A stretch of DNA of 34,493 bases, from contig NZ_MWWR01000020.1 of NCBI RefSeq assembly GCF_002259605.1, positions 1 through 34,493 of the forward strand, given 5' to 3'. The notes below the pieces were generated by a model. That model was not told where the DNA came from, searched no databases, and saw nothing but the letters and a program-made list of their open reading frames with translations. Source of the DNA: Pseudoscardovia radai. Its GTDB lineage: Bacteria > Actinomycetota > Actinomycetes > Actinomycetales > Bifidobacteriaceae. The translations under genes and the position numbers were made by a program. Numbering within the stretch: the first letter of the stretch is position 1; every line of letters begins with the position of its first letter. Positions 1 through 7,737 of this stretch are shown piece by piece.

Positions 1-1716
1 CACGTCGTGCTTGTACTGTCGGCGCTGCTGGTCGGTGTACAGGCCCGGGTCGCGCGCGATCAGATACGGCGTGCCGGAGTCCGGCTCGCCCTGCGAGGCG
101 GCCTGGCTCATGGCGTCGGCGTCGAAATACCCCATGTCCTCCACGGCCTTGATGTCCGCGCCGACCGGCACGTACACATACCACGCGTCATCCATCTGGT
201 AACCCGGGTCATCGAGTGAACTGTCAACACCAGGGTCTTGGCGAATCTGCCCGTCCACGCAGACCTGCATGGAGTTCCCTCCGGACATGGTCTCGCGCTT
301 CCAGTACTTCCAGTCGCCGTCGGTCCCGCAATAGCCGTTGGTGACCTGCCGCCACGTGGTGAGTTCAAAGGTGCCGGTGTTGCCGAACAGGAGCGGGCTG
401 TCCTCCCAGTGCGGCGCCCTGTCCGTTCCGAGAGATGTTGTCGTGTCTGGGTTATACATGCATGTGCCCTGCGCGAAAAAGCACGGGAAAAGCTCGGTCA
501 TTCCGGAAACATCCGCCGAACCCGTCTGGCTGGACACAAGCACGCAGGACCGCTGCCCGCAGTCTTCCGAGAGCGTGATGCAATCCGACCCGTCCGCCTT
601 GCAATACAGTCCTGCGGCTGCAGTCAGATCCGATAGGAGGCTGCTGTCGCCGCTCAATGCCAGGGCCTCGTCGTGCATCGCCCCGACGATATTCGAGTCG
701 ACGCCGTAGTAGAGGGTGACGCTGGTCCCGGCCGCCGCCGCGCTGCCGAGAGCAGGGTCACTGCCCACGATCTTTCCGATATTCGCCTTAGTAGCGAACC
801 TAGGCTCCCACGCCACCGTGTACCCACGGGACTCGAGGTCGGCCTCGACGGTGTCCGGGTCCTGGCCGTAGTAGTCGACGGGGATGCCGCTGCCATCGGT
901 GGTGGCCACGGCCACCGTAATGCCCGCGCCGGTGTCGGTGACGGGCTGGCCGTCGGCGGGATAGGTCGCCGCGACCATGCCGTCCGTGAGGGTCATAGTG
1001 GAGCCAGAGGAATCGGTCATCGATCCGCCGCTCGTGTATACGGCCCTGTAGGTGACGGGCACGTTCATGCCGGCCAGGGTCTGCTTGCTGTCCGTGGCCC
1101 TGGCGCCGACTGTTCCCTGGGGCACGCCGGGGCCGAGGGACTCGATGATGCCGACGAGGTCGCCGTTCCTGAGCTGCTGGCCCTCGGACACGTTGGAGAA
1201 CGCGAGGAACGCGCCGGCGCTTTTGCCGGAGTACTGCTGGCTGCGCGTGGTCTGGAAGCCCTCGGACTTGAGCTCCTGTTCCACCTGGTCGGCGGTCAGG
1301 GAGTCGACGGTCGCGCCCTGCTTGCCGGCCAGCTGGTCGAGAGACGGCACGGGAACGCTTTGCCACGGCAGGAGGCCGCGCGTACCGAGGAACGTTGCCG
1401 TACCGGCCACAAGCACGAGAACGACCACGACAACCGCCGCCACAAGGCGCATCGTGCTCCTTCTGCGCATCGTGTTCTCGCTGCGTTGTGTTTGGCCGCG
1501 CTGTGCCATTGCGGGCTGTGCGATGCCTGCTGCAGGCGCCGTGCCCTCAGCACCCGCCGCAGCTGGCGATCCCCGTGCGCCCTGCGCCGCGACAGGCACG
1601 ACCCAGATATACCCCGGCGTGGTATAACCGGGCGCCCCGTGGGGCATCGGATTGCCACAGTTCGTGCAGAATTTCAGATCCGGACCGACCGGTGCACCGC
1701 AACGCGGACAGTTCAT
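1..1716 (-). CDS. Zinc-ribbon, membrane-anchored protein with PASTA-like repeats (C-terminus cut by window edge)
   Basis: An open frame of 572 codons runs without a stop from the ATG at 1716 off the left edge, so the C-terminus is missing. The N-terminus is a zinc ribbon with Cys3, Cys6, Cys17 and Cys20 (CPRC and CTNC). A Gly/Ala/Pro-rich linker follows, then basic residues (MRRRSTMR) and one hydrophobic segment at about residues 91-113. This suggests a cytoplasmic zinc ribbon and an extracellular remainder. Two stretches resemble PASTA repeats (about 120-195 and 275-340), each with a V.V/IPV start and a G-hydrophobic-V ending. The distal part contains paired cysteines (LYCKADGSDC, CGQRSCVL, FPCFFAQGTC) that could form disulfides outside the cell. 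A GGGGGAG ribosome-binding site directly precedes the ATG. PASTA repeats are known from penicillin-binding proteins and Ser/Thr kinases, but no kinase or transpeptidase domain is visible, so the function is unknown. The reading frame is secure; the PASTA assignment is moderate. Confidence 0.8.
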   Translation of the reverse strand, partial: MNCPRCGAPVGPDLKFCTNCGNPMPHGAPGYTTPGYIWVVPVAAQGARGSPAAAGAEGTAPAAGIAQPAMAQRGQTQRSENTMRRRSTMRLVAAVVVVVLVLVAGTATFLGTRGLLPWQSVPVPSLDQLAGKQGATVDSLTADQVEQELKSEGFQTTRSQQYSGKSAGAFLAFSNVSEGQQLRNGDLVGIIESLGPGVPQGTVGARATDSKQTLAGMNVPVTYRAVYTSGGSMTDSSGSTMTLTDGMVAATYPADGQPVTDTGAGITVAVATTDGSGIPVDYYGQDPDTVEADLESRGYTVAWEPRFATKANIGKIVGSDPALGSAAAAGTSVTLYYGVDSNIVGAMHDEALALSGDSSLLSDLTAAAGLYCKADGSDCITLSEDCGQRSCVLVSSQTGSADVSGMTELFPCFFAQGTCMYNPDTTTSLGTDRAPHWEDSPLLFGNTGTFELTTWRQVTNGYCGTDGDWKYWKRETMSGGNSMQVCVDGQIRQDPGVDSSLDDPGYQMDDAWYVYVPVGADIKAVEDMGYFDADAMSQAASQGEPDSGTPYLIARDPGLYTDQQRRQYKHDV

Positions 1717-1967
1717 CTCTCCCCCATTTCTGGTTCTCCCATTCCTGGCTCTCTCGCGCCGACGATGCGGCCGCGTGCGGCAACAACCCCGACACTCCCA
1801 CCATACGACGAAGACACGCCGACGAAAATTCCGGTCATAGGTCGAAAAGTGTCTCTTTTCGCTTGGGTCGCCTTAATCAGCTAGGTCTGCCGTGGGCTCC
1901 GTGCCCGCCGACGAACAACGTCATCGAGTCACGGAACGCGCGGATCCGCGCGATGCCCCGCGCCCAT

Positions 1968-2052
1968 CGCGGCATGTCACCCGCGGGGACCACCTCGACA
2001 TACCCGGAAACAAGAGACGGTCCCAGACGGGACCAGACACACAATTCGTCCT
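1968..2052. repeat. 85-bp direct repeat, copy A
   Basis: This copy matches 2318-2401 at roughly nine positions in ten by eye, with one single-base gap, 350 bp further on. It contains the inverted repeat GGTCCC-AGAC-GGGACC. Read on the minus strand, the hairpin is followed by a moderately T-rich stretch, so it could act as a weak terminator, but this is only an inference. Confidence 0.75.
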
Positions 2053-2056
2053 GCAA

Positions 2057-2262
2057 CCCCAAAACCGACCCCAAACCGCCCAAAGTGGGTGCCGCCGCAC
2101 CCGCCGAACGCCATCTCGGCAGGAAAACCACCGCCAATCCAGCCCAAATCGTCTAAAGTGGGTGTCCCTGCACACGCCCAAGTCCATTCAGACACCCAAC
2201 CAAGGCAAAACCAACCCTAAATCGTCTAAAACGGGTACCGTCGCACCCGCCTAACGCCATCG
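2057..2262. repeat. Three degenerate copies of a ~60-bp unit
   Basis: Three successive stretches (about 2057-2112, 2125-2186 and 2204-2262) share the pattern AAAACC...(C)TAAA-GTGGGT or ACGGGT, then a few bases, then GCACCCGCC or GCACACGCC. Two of them also end in AACGCCATC. The copies are clearly related but much eroded. They lie between the two copies of the 85-bp repeat. The boundaries are approximate because they were aligned by eye. Confidence 0.5.
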
Positions 2263-2317
2263 GCAAGGGCCGGAACGACGGGTACAGCGCCGGCATCGGA
2301 TGGGACGGGCTGCGCCA

Positions 2318-2401
2318 CGCGGCATGACACCCGTGACGACCACCTCGACACGCCCGGAAACAAGAGACGGTCCCAAACGGGACCAGACACACAATCGTCC
2401 T
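2318..2401. repeat. 85-bp direct repeat, copy B
   Basis: This is the second copy of the element at 1968-2052, in the same orientation. Its hairpin is GGTCCC-AAAC-GGGACC, so the stem is unchanged and the difference falls in the loop. The two copies diverge mainly outside the hairpin. Confidence 0.75.
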
Positions 2402-2504
2402 ATAGCTAACCGCAGATTCGCACCGGGAACAGTTCCGACACATCCGCCTTCGACCCGCAAGCCGCCCCTCGTGCTGAAAGCCGATGAAACATTGGTACAA
2501 ACAG

Positions 2505-2530
2505 AAAACCCCGACTCTTACGAGCCGGGG
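2505..2530 (-). terminator. Rho-independent terminator of the tRNA operon
   Basis: On the minus strand a CCCCGGCTC / GAGTCGGGG stem with one mismatch and a four-base loop is followed by TTTTC. It lies 7 bases beyond the 3' end of tRNA-Val(CAC), the last gene of the minus-strand tRNA cluster. Confidence 0.8.
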
Positions 2531-2537
2531 TAAAGAG

Positions 2538-2610
2538 TGGGCGATGTAGGAATCGAACCTACGACCCCTTCGGTGTGAACGAAGTGCGCTAGCCGCTGCG
2601 CCAATCGCCC
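2538..2610 (-). tRNA. tRNA-Val (anticodon CAC)
   Basis: The minus strand folds into a full cloverleaf. It has a GGGCGAT / ATCGCCC acceptor stem, D-stem GCGC/GCGC, anticodon arm CTTCG-TTCACAC-CGAAG and T-arm GTAGG-TTCGATT-CCTAC, with A as discriminator base. The anticodon is CAC, which reads GTG. CCA is not encoded. It is the last gene of the four-tRNA operon. Its acceptor and D arms are identical to those of the neighbouring tRNA-Val(GAC), while the anticodon and T stems differ. Confidence 0.95.
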
Positions 2611-2703
2611 GAATATCATAACTGACATCCGTGTTTTGAATTATGAATTTCAGTTATAAAGCCTCGTAATCGGTGGCTTGTGGCCGTGATTACAAGACCT
2701 GAG
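2611..2703 (-). other. Spacer between the two valine tRNAs with inverted repeats
   Basis: This 93-base AT-rich spacer holds two inverted repeats. One is ATAACTGA (2618-2625) with TCAGTTAT (2650-2657). The other is GTAATC (2666-2671) with GATTAC (2688-2693), and on the minus strand it is followed by a short T-rich stretch. They may be processing structures or a leaky terminator after tRNA-Val(GAC). I found no convincing promoter for a separate transcript of tRNA-Val(CAC). Confidence 0.4.
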
Positions 2704-2776
2704 TGGGCGATACAAGAATCGAACTTGTGACCCCTTCCGTGTCAGGGAAGTGCGCTAGCCGCTGCGCCAATCGCCC
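2704..2776 (-). tRNA. tRNA-Val (anticodon GAC)
   Basis: The minus strand forms a cloverleaf with acceptor GGGCGAT/ATCGCCC, anticodon arm CTTCC-CTGACAC-GGAAG and T-arm ACAAG-TTCGATT-CTTGT, with A as discriminator base. The anticodon GAC reads GTC and GTT. No CCA is encoded. The gene lies 5 bases after tRNA-Cys in the direction of transcription, so the two are certainly co-transcribed. Confidence 0.95.
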
Positions 2777-2781
2777 AAGCG

Positions 2782-2852
2782 AGGTGGGTACGAGAGTCGA
2801 ACTCGTCTATACGGCTTTGCAGGCCGCTGCCTAACCGCTTGGCTAACCCACC
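2782..2852 (-). tRNA. tRNA-Cys (anticodon GCA)
   Basis: The minus strand forms a 71-nt cloverleaf with acceptor GGTGGGT/ACCCACC, anticodon arm GCGGC-CTGCAAA-GCCGT and T-arm ACGAG-TTCGACT-CTCGT, with T (U) as discriminator base as expected for cysteine tRNAs. No CCA is encoded. It is the second gene of the operon, 25 bases after tRNA-Gly. Confidence 0.95.
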
Positions 2853-2877
2853 GCAGGACGTCACTCTCGTGACCTCG

Positions 2878-2950
2878 AGCGGACAACGGGACTCGGACCC
2901 GCGGTCTCGACCTTGGCAAGGTCGCGCTTTACCAACTAAGCTATGTCCGC
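2878..2950 (-). tRNA. tRNA-Gly (anticodon GCC)
   Basis: The minus strand forms a cloverleaf with acceptor GCGGACA/TGTCCGC, anticodon arm CGACC-TTGCCAA-GGTCG and T-loop TCCGAGT, with T (U) as discriminator base as expected for glycine tRNAs. The anticodon GCC reads GGC, a major glycine codon in this GC-rich DNA. It is the first gene of the cluster, about 50 bases downstream of the proposed promoter. Confidence 0.95.
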
Positions 2951-3000
2951 GTGTTCTATCAGCTCGGCGTTGTGTGCCTTGCTTCAAGCAACGAGTCATA

Positions 3001-3029
3001 ACTATAACCACACGTTTGTAATTTGCCAA
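3001..3029 (-). promoter_or_regulatory. Sigma-70-type promoter of the tRNA operon
   Basis: On the minus strand TTGGCA (3024-3029) and TATAGT (3001-3006) are separated by exactly 17 bases. Each hexamer differs from the housekeeping consensus at one position. The expected start site lies about 45 bases upstream of tRNA-Gly, leaving a short 5' leader. Confidence 0.75.
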
Positions 3030-3062
3030 ATCGTGCGCGTCTTCGGCGTGTCGCGTTTGGGG

Positions 3063-3086
3063 AAATCGTTGGAATTCCAACGATTT
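3063..3086. repeat. Perfect 24-bp palindrome upstream of the tRNA promoter
   Basis: The half-site AAATCGTTGGAA is followed immediately by its exact reverse complement. It lies about 35 bp upstream of the -35 box of the tRNA operon and 255 bp upstream of the PAC2-family gene on the other strand. With no loop it reads as a protein-binding site rather than an RNA hairpin. The rest of the 2951-3340 gap shows no gene. Confidence 0.6.
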
Positions 3087-3340
3087 TCGGCATTTTGGCC
3101 TCTTGTCGAGCACCGCCCGGAAAGACGCCGTTCACGCTGCGTTCAGAACCCATGATTGCGAAATTCGCATCCGACATCGTCCTCGTCCGGCGCGTCGCCT
3201 CCGGAACCGCCTGCGAAATCGTCTGCACGGAATCGCCCGGCTCACCCGAAAGTCCCCTATGCGCCCTTTCACGCCCACGGCTTATTCCCTCCCGCCGCCC
3301 ATACCCTGCACGATAACGTTGTCTCAAGAAGGAGGCAGCC

Positions 3341-4483
3341 ATGTACACCGACACGGATGCGGGAACCGCCGGAAGCGACGCCGCCATGCAGCCCGATCGT
3401 GAATTCGTTTTCGTCGCCGCCCTGGGCGGCTGGTCCGACGCGAGCTATGCGACGTCCGACCTCGCGCAGCATCTCGTCGATAGCTATGACGGGATCGAAG
3501 CCATGCGCCTGTGTTCCTGCAAGTACTACGATTTCCAGCAGAACCGCCCCATGGTCGCCAGCATCGGCGGCGAACGCCATCTCATGTGGCCGGAAAGCGT
3601 CATCTATCGTCTCGATGTCTCCGACACCCTCTCGCTTCTTCTTCTCACCGGTTCCGAGCCCAATCTGTATTGGGAGGATTACTGCACGCGCTGCCTCGAT
3701 GTGGCGCAGCGCTATAACTGTTCGCGTGTCATCACGCTGGGCTCCATGCTCGACGATTGCACGCATACCCGCGCCCTGCCGTTCATGGCACGCCGCTGCT
3801 CCCGCCGCGCCGACGGGTCGCTGTACGTGCCGGCCACGGGAGGGGCGGACGAATACACGGGCCCGGTGGGCGTCGACGTCGTGCTCGCGATGACCGCCAT
3901 CGACGCAGGCATTCCCGCCGACACGCTTCTTATCTCCGTGCCCCGCTATATGGAGGCCGAGGACTGCCCGCAGGCGTCGCTCGACCTGCTGCGATCCCTG
4001 TCCCGGGAGCTGGGCGTACGCCTCGAGGAGGGCGACCTGCCGGCCCGTGCGGATGACTGGCATAAGCGCGGCGACGTGATGACGCATGTCAATCCGCAGC
4101 TCGCCAAGCGCGTCGCCCTGCTCGAGCGGCGCATGGACCTGAGCGACGTCGTGTCCAGAACCGTGCGGCAGACCGGGTTCGGACAATACCCCGAGGCGTG
4201 CGACCAGCTGGTGCGCGAAACCGAGAAATTCCTTCTCGACGTGCAGCTGCGCAACGTGAACCTGCGCACCGCCGACGGCACGATCGACGCGCACGCCATA
4301 GCGGAGATCCGTACGCGTACCTTCGGCCCCGTCAACGCGCCGAAAACCAATCCCCCGCAGAACAGCGCGCCGACCAATTCCGCAACAACCGGCTCCGCGC
4401 CGGCACACGGCGCGCCGGAGACACACGATTCCGAAGCCGGCCAGAAACCCAAGCCCAACTCCGAACCCCCGAAAAACCGCTGA
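3341..4483 (+). CDS. PAC2-family protein
   Basis: The 380-residue product begins at an ATG preceded by AAGGAGG with good spacing. The sequence resembles the PAC2 family (proteasome assembly chaperone-like), which is widespread in actinobacteria and archaea. It shows an early FVFVAALGGWSDA segment, the YDFQQNRP and WPE patterns, a VITLGSML strand and a GPVGVDVVLA segment near the middle. No signal peptide or membrane segment is visible. The last 60 residues are rich in Pro, Asn, Ala and Ser and probably disordered. Known family roles are poorly defined in bacteria; proteasome assembly is proven only for eukaryotic relatives, so no process is assigned. The gene stands alone on its strand, is flanked by divergent tRNAs and a convergent uppP, and ends just before a strong shared hairpin. 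Confidence 0.8.
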   Translation: MYTDTDAGTAGSDAAMQPDREFVFVAALGGWSDASYATSDLAQHLVDSYDGIEAMRLCSCKYYDFQQNRPMVASIGGERHLMWPESVIYRLDVSDTLSLLLLTGSEPNLYWEDYCTRCLDVAQRYNCSRVITLGSMLDDCTHTRALPFMARRCSRRADGSLYVPATGGADEYTGPVGVDVVLAMTAIDAGIPADTLLISVPRYMEAEDCPQASLDLLRSLSRELGVRLEEGDLPARADDWHKRGDVMTHVNPQLAKRVALLERRMDLSDVVSRTVRQTGFGQYPEACDQLVRETEKFLLDVQLRNVNLRTADGTIDAHAIAEIRTRTFGPVNAPKTNPPQNSAPTNSATTGSAPAHGAPETHDSEAGQKPKPNSEPPKNR

Positions 4484-4503
4484 AAGTCGCTGAAAAGAAA
4501 AAG

Positions 4504-4535
4504 CAACGGGCTCCGGAACACTCCGGAGCCCGTTG
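4504..4535. terminator. Strong hairpin between convergent PAC2 gene and uppP
   Basis: A perfect 14-bp stem (CAACGGGCTCCGGA and its complement) encloses a four-base loop. Read on the minus strand it is followed by CTTTTTCTTTTC, a good U-tract for ending uppP. On the plus strand the tract is only TTGTC, so termination of the PAC2 gene is likely but weaker. Confidence 0.85.
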
Positions 4536-4590
4536 TTGTCTGTCATCGTGAAAATCACGCGCCGCGGCGAGGCGAATCACGCACAGCAGA

Positions 4591-5454
4591 TCACGCGCCC
4601 GACAGCGGCGTGAGCACATGCGCGAGAAGAAGGATCACGACGAACGCGGCCAGCGCGATGCGATAGATTGCGAAGCCCTTGTAGGAGAAGGTCGAGACGA
4701 TCTTGAGGAAGCCGATAATCACCACGTAGCCCACGAAGAACGCGATGACGGCGGCGAGAATCGTCACGCCCCACCCGGGGAACGACGGGGCGCTTGTCTC
4801 GCCGGCGGCCTTGACCGCCTCGAGGATGCCGGCGCCGAGCACGGCGGGGATGGCCATGAGGAAGCTCACACGGGCCGCGGCCTCGCGCGTGTAGCCCATG
4901 GCGCGACCGAAGGTGATGGTGCCGCCGGAGCGCGACACGCCCGGGATCAGGGCGAGCATCTGGCCGATGCCGTAGAGTAGGGCGTCCTTCCACGTCATGT
5001 CGTCGATCGTCTTGACCTGGCGGCTGCGCGCGTCGAAGAACCACAGGAGCACGCCGAACAGCGCCAGCGTGACCACGATGATCCACAGGTTGCGCATCGT
5101 GGTTTCGATGAAGTCCTGGAAGATAAGGCCGGCCACGACGATCGGAATCGTGCCGATGATGATGTACCAGCCGAGCGCGGCGTCCTTGTCACGGGAGCCG
5201 AAACGCTCCCAGCCCTTGGCGTCCTTGCTGACCAGGCAGCGGAACCAGTGCGAGAGGATGCGCGCGATGTCATGGCGGAAATACAGCAGCACGGCGAGCT
5301 CCGTGCCGATCTGGATGATGGCGGTGAAGGCCGAACCGGGATCCTCGCATCCGATAAGGGACCCGAAGATGCGGATATGGGCGCTCGATGAGACGGGCAG
5401 GAATTCTGTGAGGCCCTGGAGCAAGCCCAGGAAGATCGCTTGCAATACGTTCAT
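4591..5454 (-). CDS. uppP: Undecaprenyl-diphosphate phosphatase (BacA/UppP)
   Basis: This integral membrane enzyme removes a phosphate from undecaprenyl diphosphate, which recycles the lipid carrier of peptidoglycan synthesis. Both family signatures are present: GLTEFLPVSSSAH near the N-terminus and PGVSRSGGTIT in the middle. Multiple hydrophobic segments fit the polytopic fold. I chose the ATG at 5454 because MNVLQAIFLGLLQGLTEFLP is the normal family start and gives 287 residues, a typical length. An in-frame ATG at 5523 would add 23 residues lacking family character. The ribosome-binding site for 5454 is modest. The gene is monocistronic on the minus strand, with a good terminator downstream. 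Confidence 0.95.
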   Translation of the reverse strand: MNVLQAIFLGLLQGLTEFLPVSSSAHIRIFGSLIGCEDPGSAFTAIIQIGTELAVLLYFRHDIARILSHWFRCLVSKDAKGWERFGSRDKDAALGWYIIIGTIPIVVAGLIFQDFIETTMRNLWIIVVTLALFGVLLWFFDARSRQVKTIDDMTWKDALLYGIGQMLALIPGVSRSGGTITFGRAMGYTREAAARVSFLMAIPAVLGAGILEAVKAAGETSAPSFPGWGVTILAAVIAFFVGYVVIIGFLKIVSTFSYKGFAIYRIALAAFVVILLLAHVLTPLSGA

Positions 5455-5679
5455 GCCTTGCACATTACAGGAGGGCGTGTTCCGGGGCCGCAAGAGGGCC
5501 AAGGCTTCGCATAATCGTTCCATCCCATGCGCGTCGGGCGAACGGCGGGCGGAGGTGGCGTAACGACGATACGGGGAGGCGATCTGTGGAATACTGGAGG
5601 CGGGATACGCGCGGCGCGCCGCCGCGCCACGGGAACCGCCCCGGAATCGGCCGGGCGGCTCCGGAACAAGGAGGTATGT

Positions 5680-6474
5680 ATGTCACGCAACGTATATCGC
5701 AAGTCGAGGGCGTGGGCCCCGGAGGGCTTCTTCGAATGCGAGGGCCGCGGCCTGCAATGGCTCGGCAAGGCGCAGGCACAGGGCGGCCCACGCGTCGTGG
5801 ACGTGATCGGATGGGGCAAGGACTACCTCGACATCGAACGCGTGGAGCCCTCGTCCCCCACGCCCAAGGCCGCTTACGAGTTCGGCGCGGCGCTCGCGAG
5901 GATGCACGATTCCGGGGCCGCGCATTTCGGCTCCGCCCCCGACGATTACACCGGCACCTGCTATTTCGGCCCCCTGCAGGACCCGGTTCCCATGGACACC
6001 GGCGACTGGGACGACCCGGCGACGTATTTCGCCGAAGGCCGCCTGCTACCGATGGTGCGCATCGGCATGAAGCGCGGCGTGCTGGATTCCTCGGATCTCG
6101 AGCTGACCGAGCGCGTCATCGAGGCGCTTCCCGACCTGCTGGGCGGCGCGGCGAAAGACAAGCCGGCCCGCGTGCATGGAGACCTGTGGAGCGGCAACGT
6201 GATGTGGACGTCGGATGACACAGGCACGCATGCGATTCTCATCGACCCGGCCGCGCATGGCGGCCACCGCGAGGAGGACCTCGCCATGCTCCATCTGTTC
6301 GGCATGCCGTATCTGACCGACATCATGGACGGCTACCGGGGCGTGCACCCGCTGCGTGCCGGCTTCGAGGAGCGCACCACGCTGTGGCAGCTCTACCCCA
6401 TCGCCGGCCACTGCGCGTTCTTCGGCGGCGGTTACGTCACCGAGTACCGCCAGATGTGCCGCAGCCTGCTGTAG
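5680..6474 (+). CDS. Fructosamine-kinase / aminoglycoside-phosphotransferase-family protein
   Basis: The 264-residue product has the protein-kinase-like fold of fructosamine kinases. The catalytic loop is HGDLWSGN (residues 166-173) and the metal-binding DPA motif (LIDPAAHGGHREEDLA) follows at about 188-203. An EFGAALARMH segment matches the small-molecule kinase pattern. Such enzymes phosphorylate ketoamines (glycated amines) so that they break down, but the exact substrate here is inferred from the family only. The start is fixed by AAGGAGG five bases before the ATG at 5680. An in-frame ATG at 5527 would add 51 low-complexity residues and has no such site. The N-terminal lobe is short for the family, roughly 20-30 residues less than I would expect. 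The gene stands alone and converges with dnaJ. Confidence 0.85.
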   Translation: MSRNVYRKSRAWAPEGFFECEGRGLQWLGKAQAQGGPRVVDVIGWGKDYLDIERVEPSSPTPKAAYEFGAALARMHDSGAAHFGSAPDDYTGTCYFGPLQDPVPMDTGDWDDPATYFAEGRLLPMVRIGMKRGVLDSSDLELTERVIEALPDLLGGAAKDKPARVHGDLWSGNVMWTSDDTGTHAILIDPAAHGGHREEDLAMLHLFGMPYLTDIMDGYRGVHPLRAGFEERTTLWQLYPIAGHCAFFGGGYVTEYRQMCRSLL

Positions 6475-6503
6475 AAATCCTGGAATTACTCTGTATTACA
6501 CCA

Positions 6504-6548
6504 ATGAATGTGGGCCGGGAATCTCAACGATTCCCAGCCCACATTCAT
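6504..6548. terminator. Long hairpin between convergent kinase gene and dnaJ
   Basis: A stem of about 20 bp with one mismatch (ATGAATGTGGGC.GGGAATC on the left arm) and a five-base loop lies between the two stop codons. Neither strand has a clear U-tract after it, so it may be an RNA-stabilising end or a bidirectional terminator of the type without U-tract common in actinobacteria. Confidence 0.65.
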
Positions 6549-6579
6549 ATGCGCGATTCACACGCGCGGACGGACCCCG

Positions 6580-7728
6580 TCAGCGCAGCGCGTCCTTGAT
6601 GCGTCCGAAGAAGCCTTTGCCCTGCGTGCGCGGCAGTTTGACCTCGCTGGCCAGCTCCGGCGTGTACGAGGCGTCCTTGCGCTGTTTGGCGAACTTCTCG
6701 AGGAGCTTCCTCTGCTCCGGCGTGAGGTCCGTCGGAGTGTCGACCACGATATGGATCACGAGGTCGCCGCGCTTCGAGGAATCGCGCAGCTGCGCGGAAC
6801 CCAGGCCCTTGAGTTCGATCGTGCTACCGGTCTGCGACCCCGCGGGAATCGCGATCTCCTTCTTGCCGTCCAGCGTGTCGACACTCGTCTTGTAGCCCAG
6901 CGCCGCCCATGTCAGCGGAACGCGCAGCCAGCAGTGCAGGTCGTCGCCCTCGCGGGTGAAGTTATCGTCATCCACCACGCGGATATACACGTACAGGTCA
7001 CCTGCGGGGCCGCCTCCCTCGCCCACGGAGCCCTGGCCGTTGAGGCGGATGCAGGTATCGTTGTCGACGCCCGCCGGCACCTTGATGGAGATCGTGCGCC
7101 TCGAACGCACGCGACCATGGCCGTGGCAGGTGCCGCACGGCTTCTCGATCACCGTGCCATGCCCCTCGCACTTCGGGCACGGCGAGGTCGACATCATCTG
7201 GCCCAGCAGCGTATTCGTGACGCGCTGGACGGAGCCGCTGCCCTTGCAGTCCGGGCAGGTGACCGGCTTCGTGTCGCACTCGCAGCCGGTGCCGTGGCAG
7301 TCGGGGCACACCTGATAGGCGGAGACCTGGGTCTGCTCGGTGCCGCCGAACACGCAGGTGCGCAGCGAGACGGTCATCGTGATCTTGCCGTCGGAGCCCT
7401 TCTGCGTGCGCGGAATGGGGCCCATGGAGGCGCCGCCCCCGCCGAACGCTCCGAACAGGTCGTTGAAGATGTCTCCGAAACCGCCCGAGAAGCCCTGTGC
7501 GCCGGCGTTCGGATTGTTCGGATCGGCGCCCATGTCGTACATGCGGCGCTTGTCGGGGTCGGACAGCACGTCATACGCGTTGTTGACCTCCTTGAACTTG
7601 TCCTCGAACTCGGGGCCGGCGATGTCAGGATGGTACTTGCGGCTCAGCTTGCGGTAAGCCTTCTTGATCTCGTCCTGGCTCGCGTCCTTGGAAACGCCGA
7701 GTGTCTCGTAATAATCTGGAGAAGCCAC
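6580..7728 (-). CDS. dnaJ: Chaperone protein DnaJ
   Basis: DnaJ stimulates the ATPase of DnaK and holds unfolded proteins. The J-domain occupies residues 1-70 with the HPD triad at 33-35. A Gly/Phe-rich stretch ([21 protein letters not shown]) follows, then four CXXCXGXG zinc-binding repeats ([32 protein letters not shown]), and the C-terminal substrate-binding domain. The start is a GTG at 7728 preceded by GAGGAAG, giving 382 residues that begin (V)[10 protein letters not shown]. An open frame extends 111 codons further upstream into the spacer but has no family character. It is the second gene after hrcA, with a 202-bp spacer, and probably shares heat-shock control through the CIRCE element upstream of hrcA. 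Confidence 0.95.
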   Translation of the reverse strand: MASPDYYETLGVSKDASQDEIKKAYRKLSRKYHPDIAGPEFEDKFKEVNNAYDVLSDPDKRRMYDMGADPNNPNAGAQGFSGGFGDIFNDLFGAFGGGGASMGPIPRTQKGSDGKITMTVSLRTCVFGGTEQTQVSAYQVCPDCHGTGCECDTKPVTCPDCKGSGSVQRVTNTLLGQMMSTSPCPKCEGHGTVIEKPCGTCHGHGRVRSRRTISIKVPAGVDNDTCIRLNGQGSVGEGGGPAGDLYVYIRVVDDDNFTREGDDLHCWLRVPLTWAALGYKTSVDTLDGKKEIAIPAGSQTGSTIELKGLGSAQLRDSSKRGDLVIHIVVDTPTDLTPEQRKLLEKFAKQRKDASYTPELASEVKLPRTQGKGFFGRIKDALR

Positions 7729-7737
7729 TGTTTCTTC

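Larger units (their letters stand above)
1717..2504. other. Gene-free intergenic region rich in repeats
   Basis: About 790 bases between the zinc-ribbon gene and the tRNA cluster contain no convincing gene. Several short open frames exist on both strands, but they lack ribosome-binding sites and follow the repeats rather than any protein pattern. The region holds a small perfect hairpin at 1843-1861 (CGAAAAG, 5-base loop, CTTTTCG), an 85-bp direct repeat in two copies, and three degenerate copies of a shorter unit lying between those two copies. Confidence 0.6.

Noticed and set aside
1892..2500. Small hypothetical proteins on either strand in the repeat region
   Set aside because: They lack ribosome-binding sites, overlap each other, and their mutual similarity is explained by the duplicated 85-bp element.
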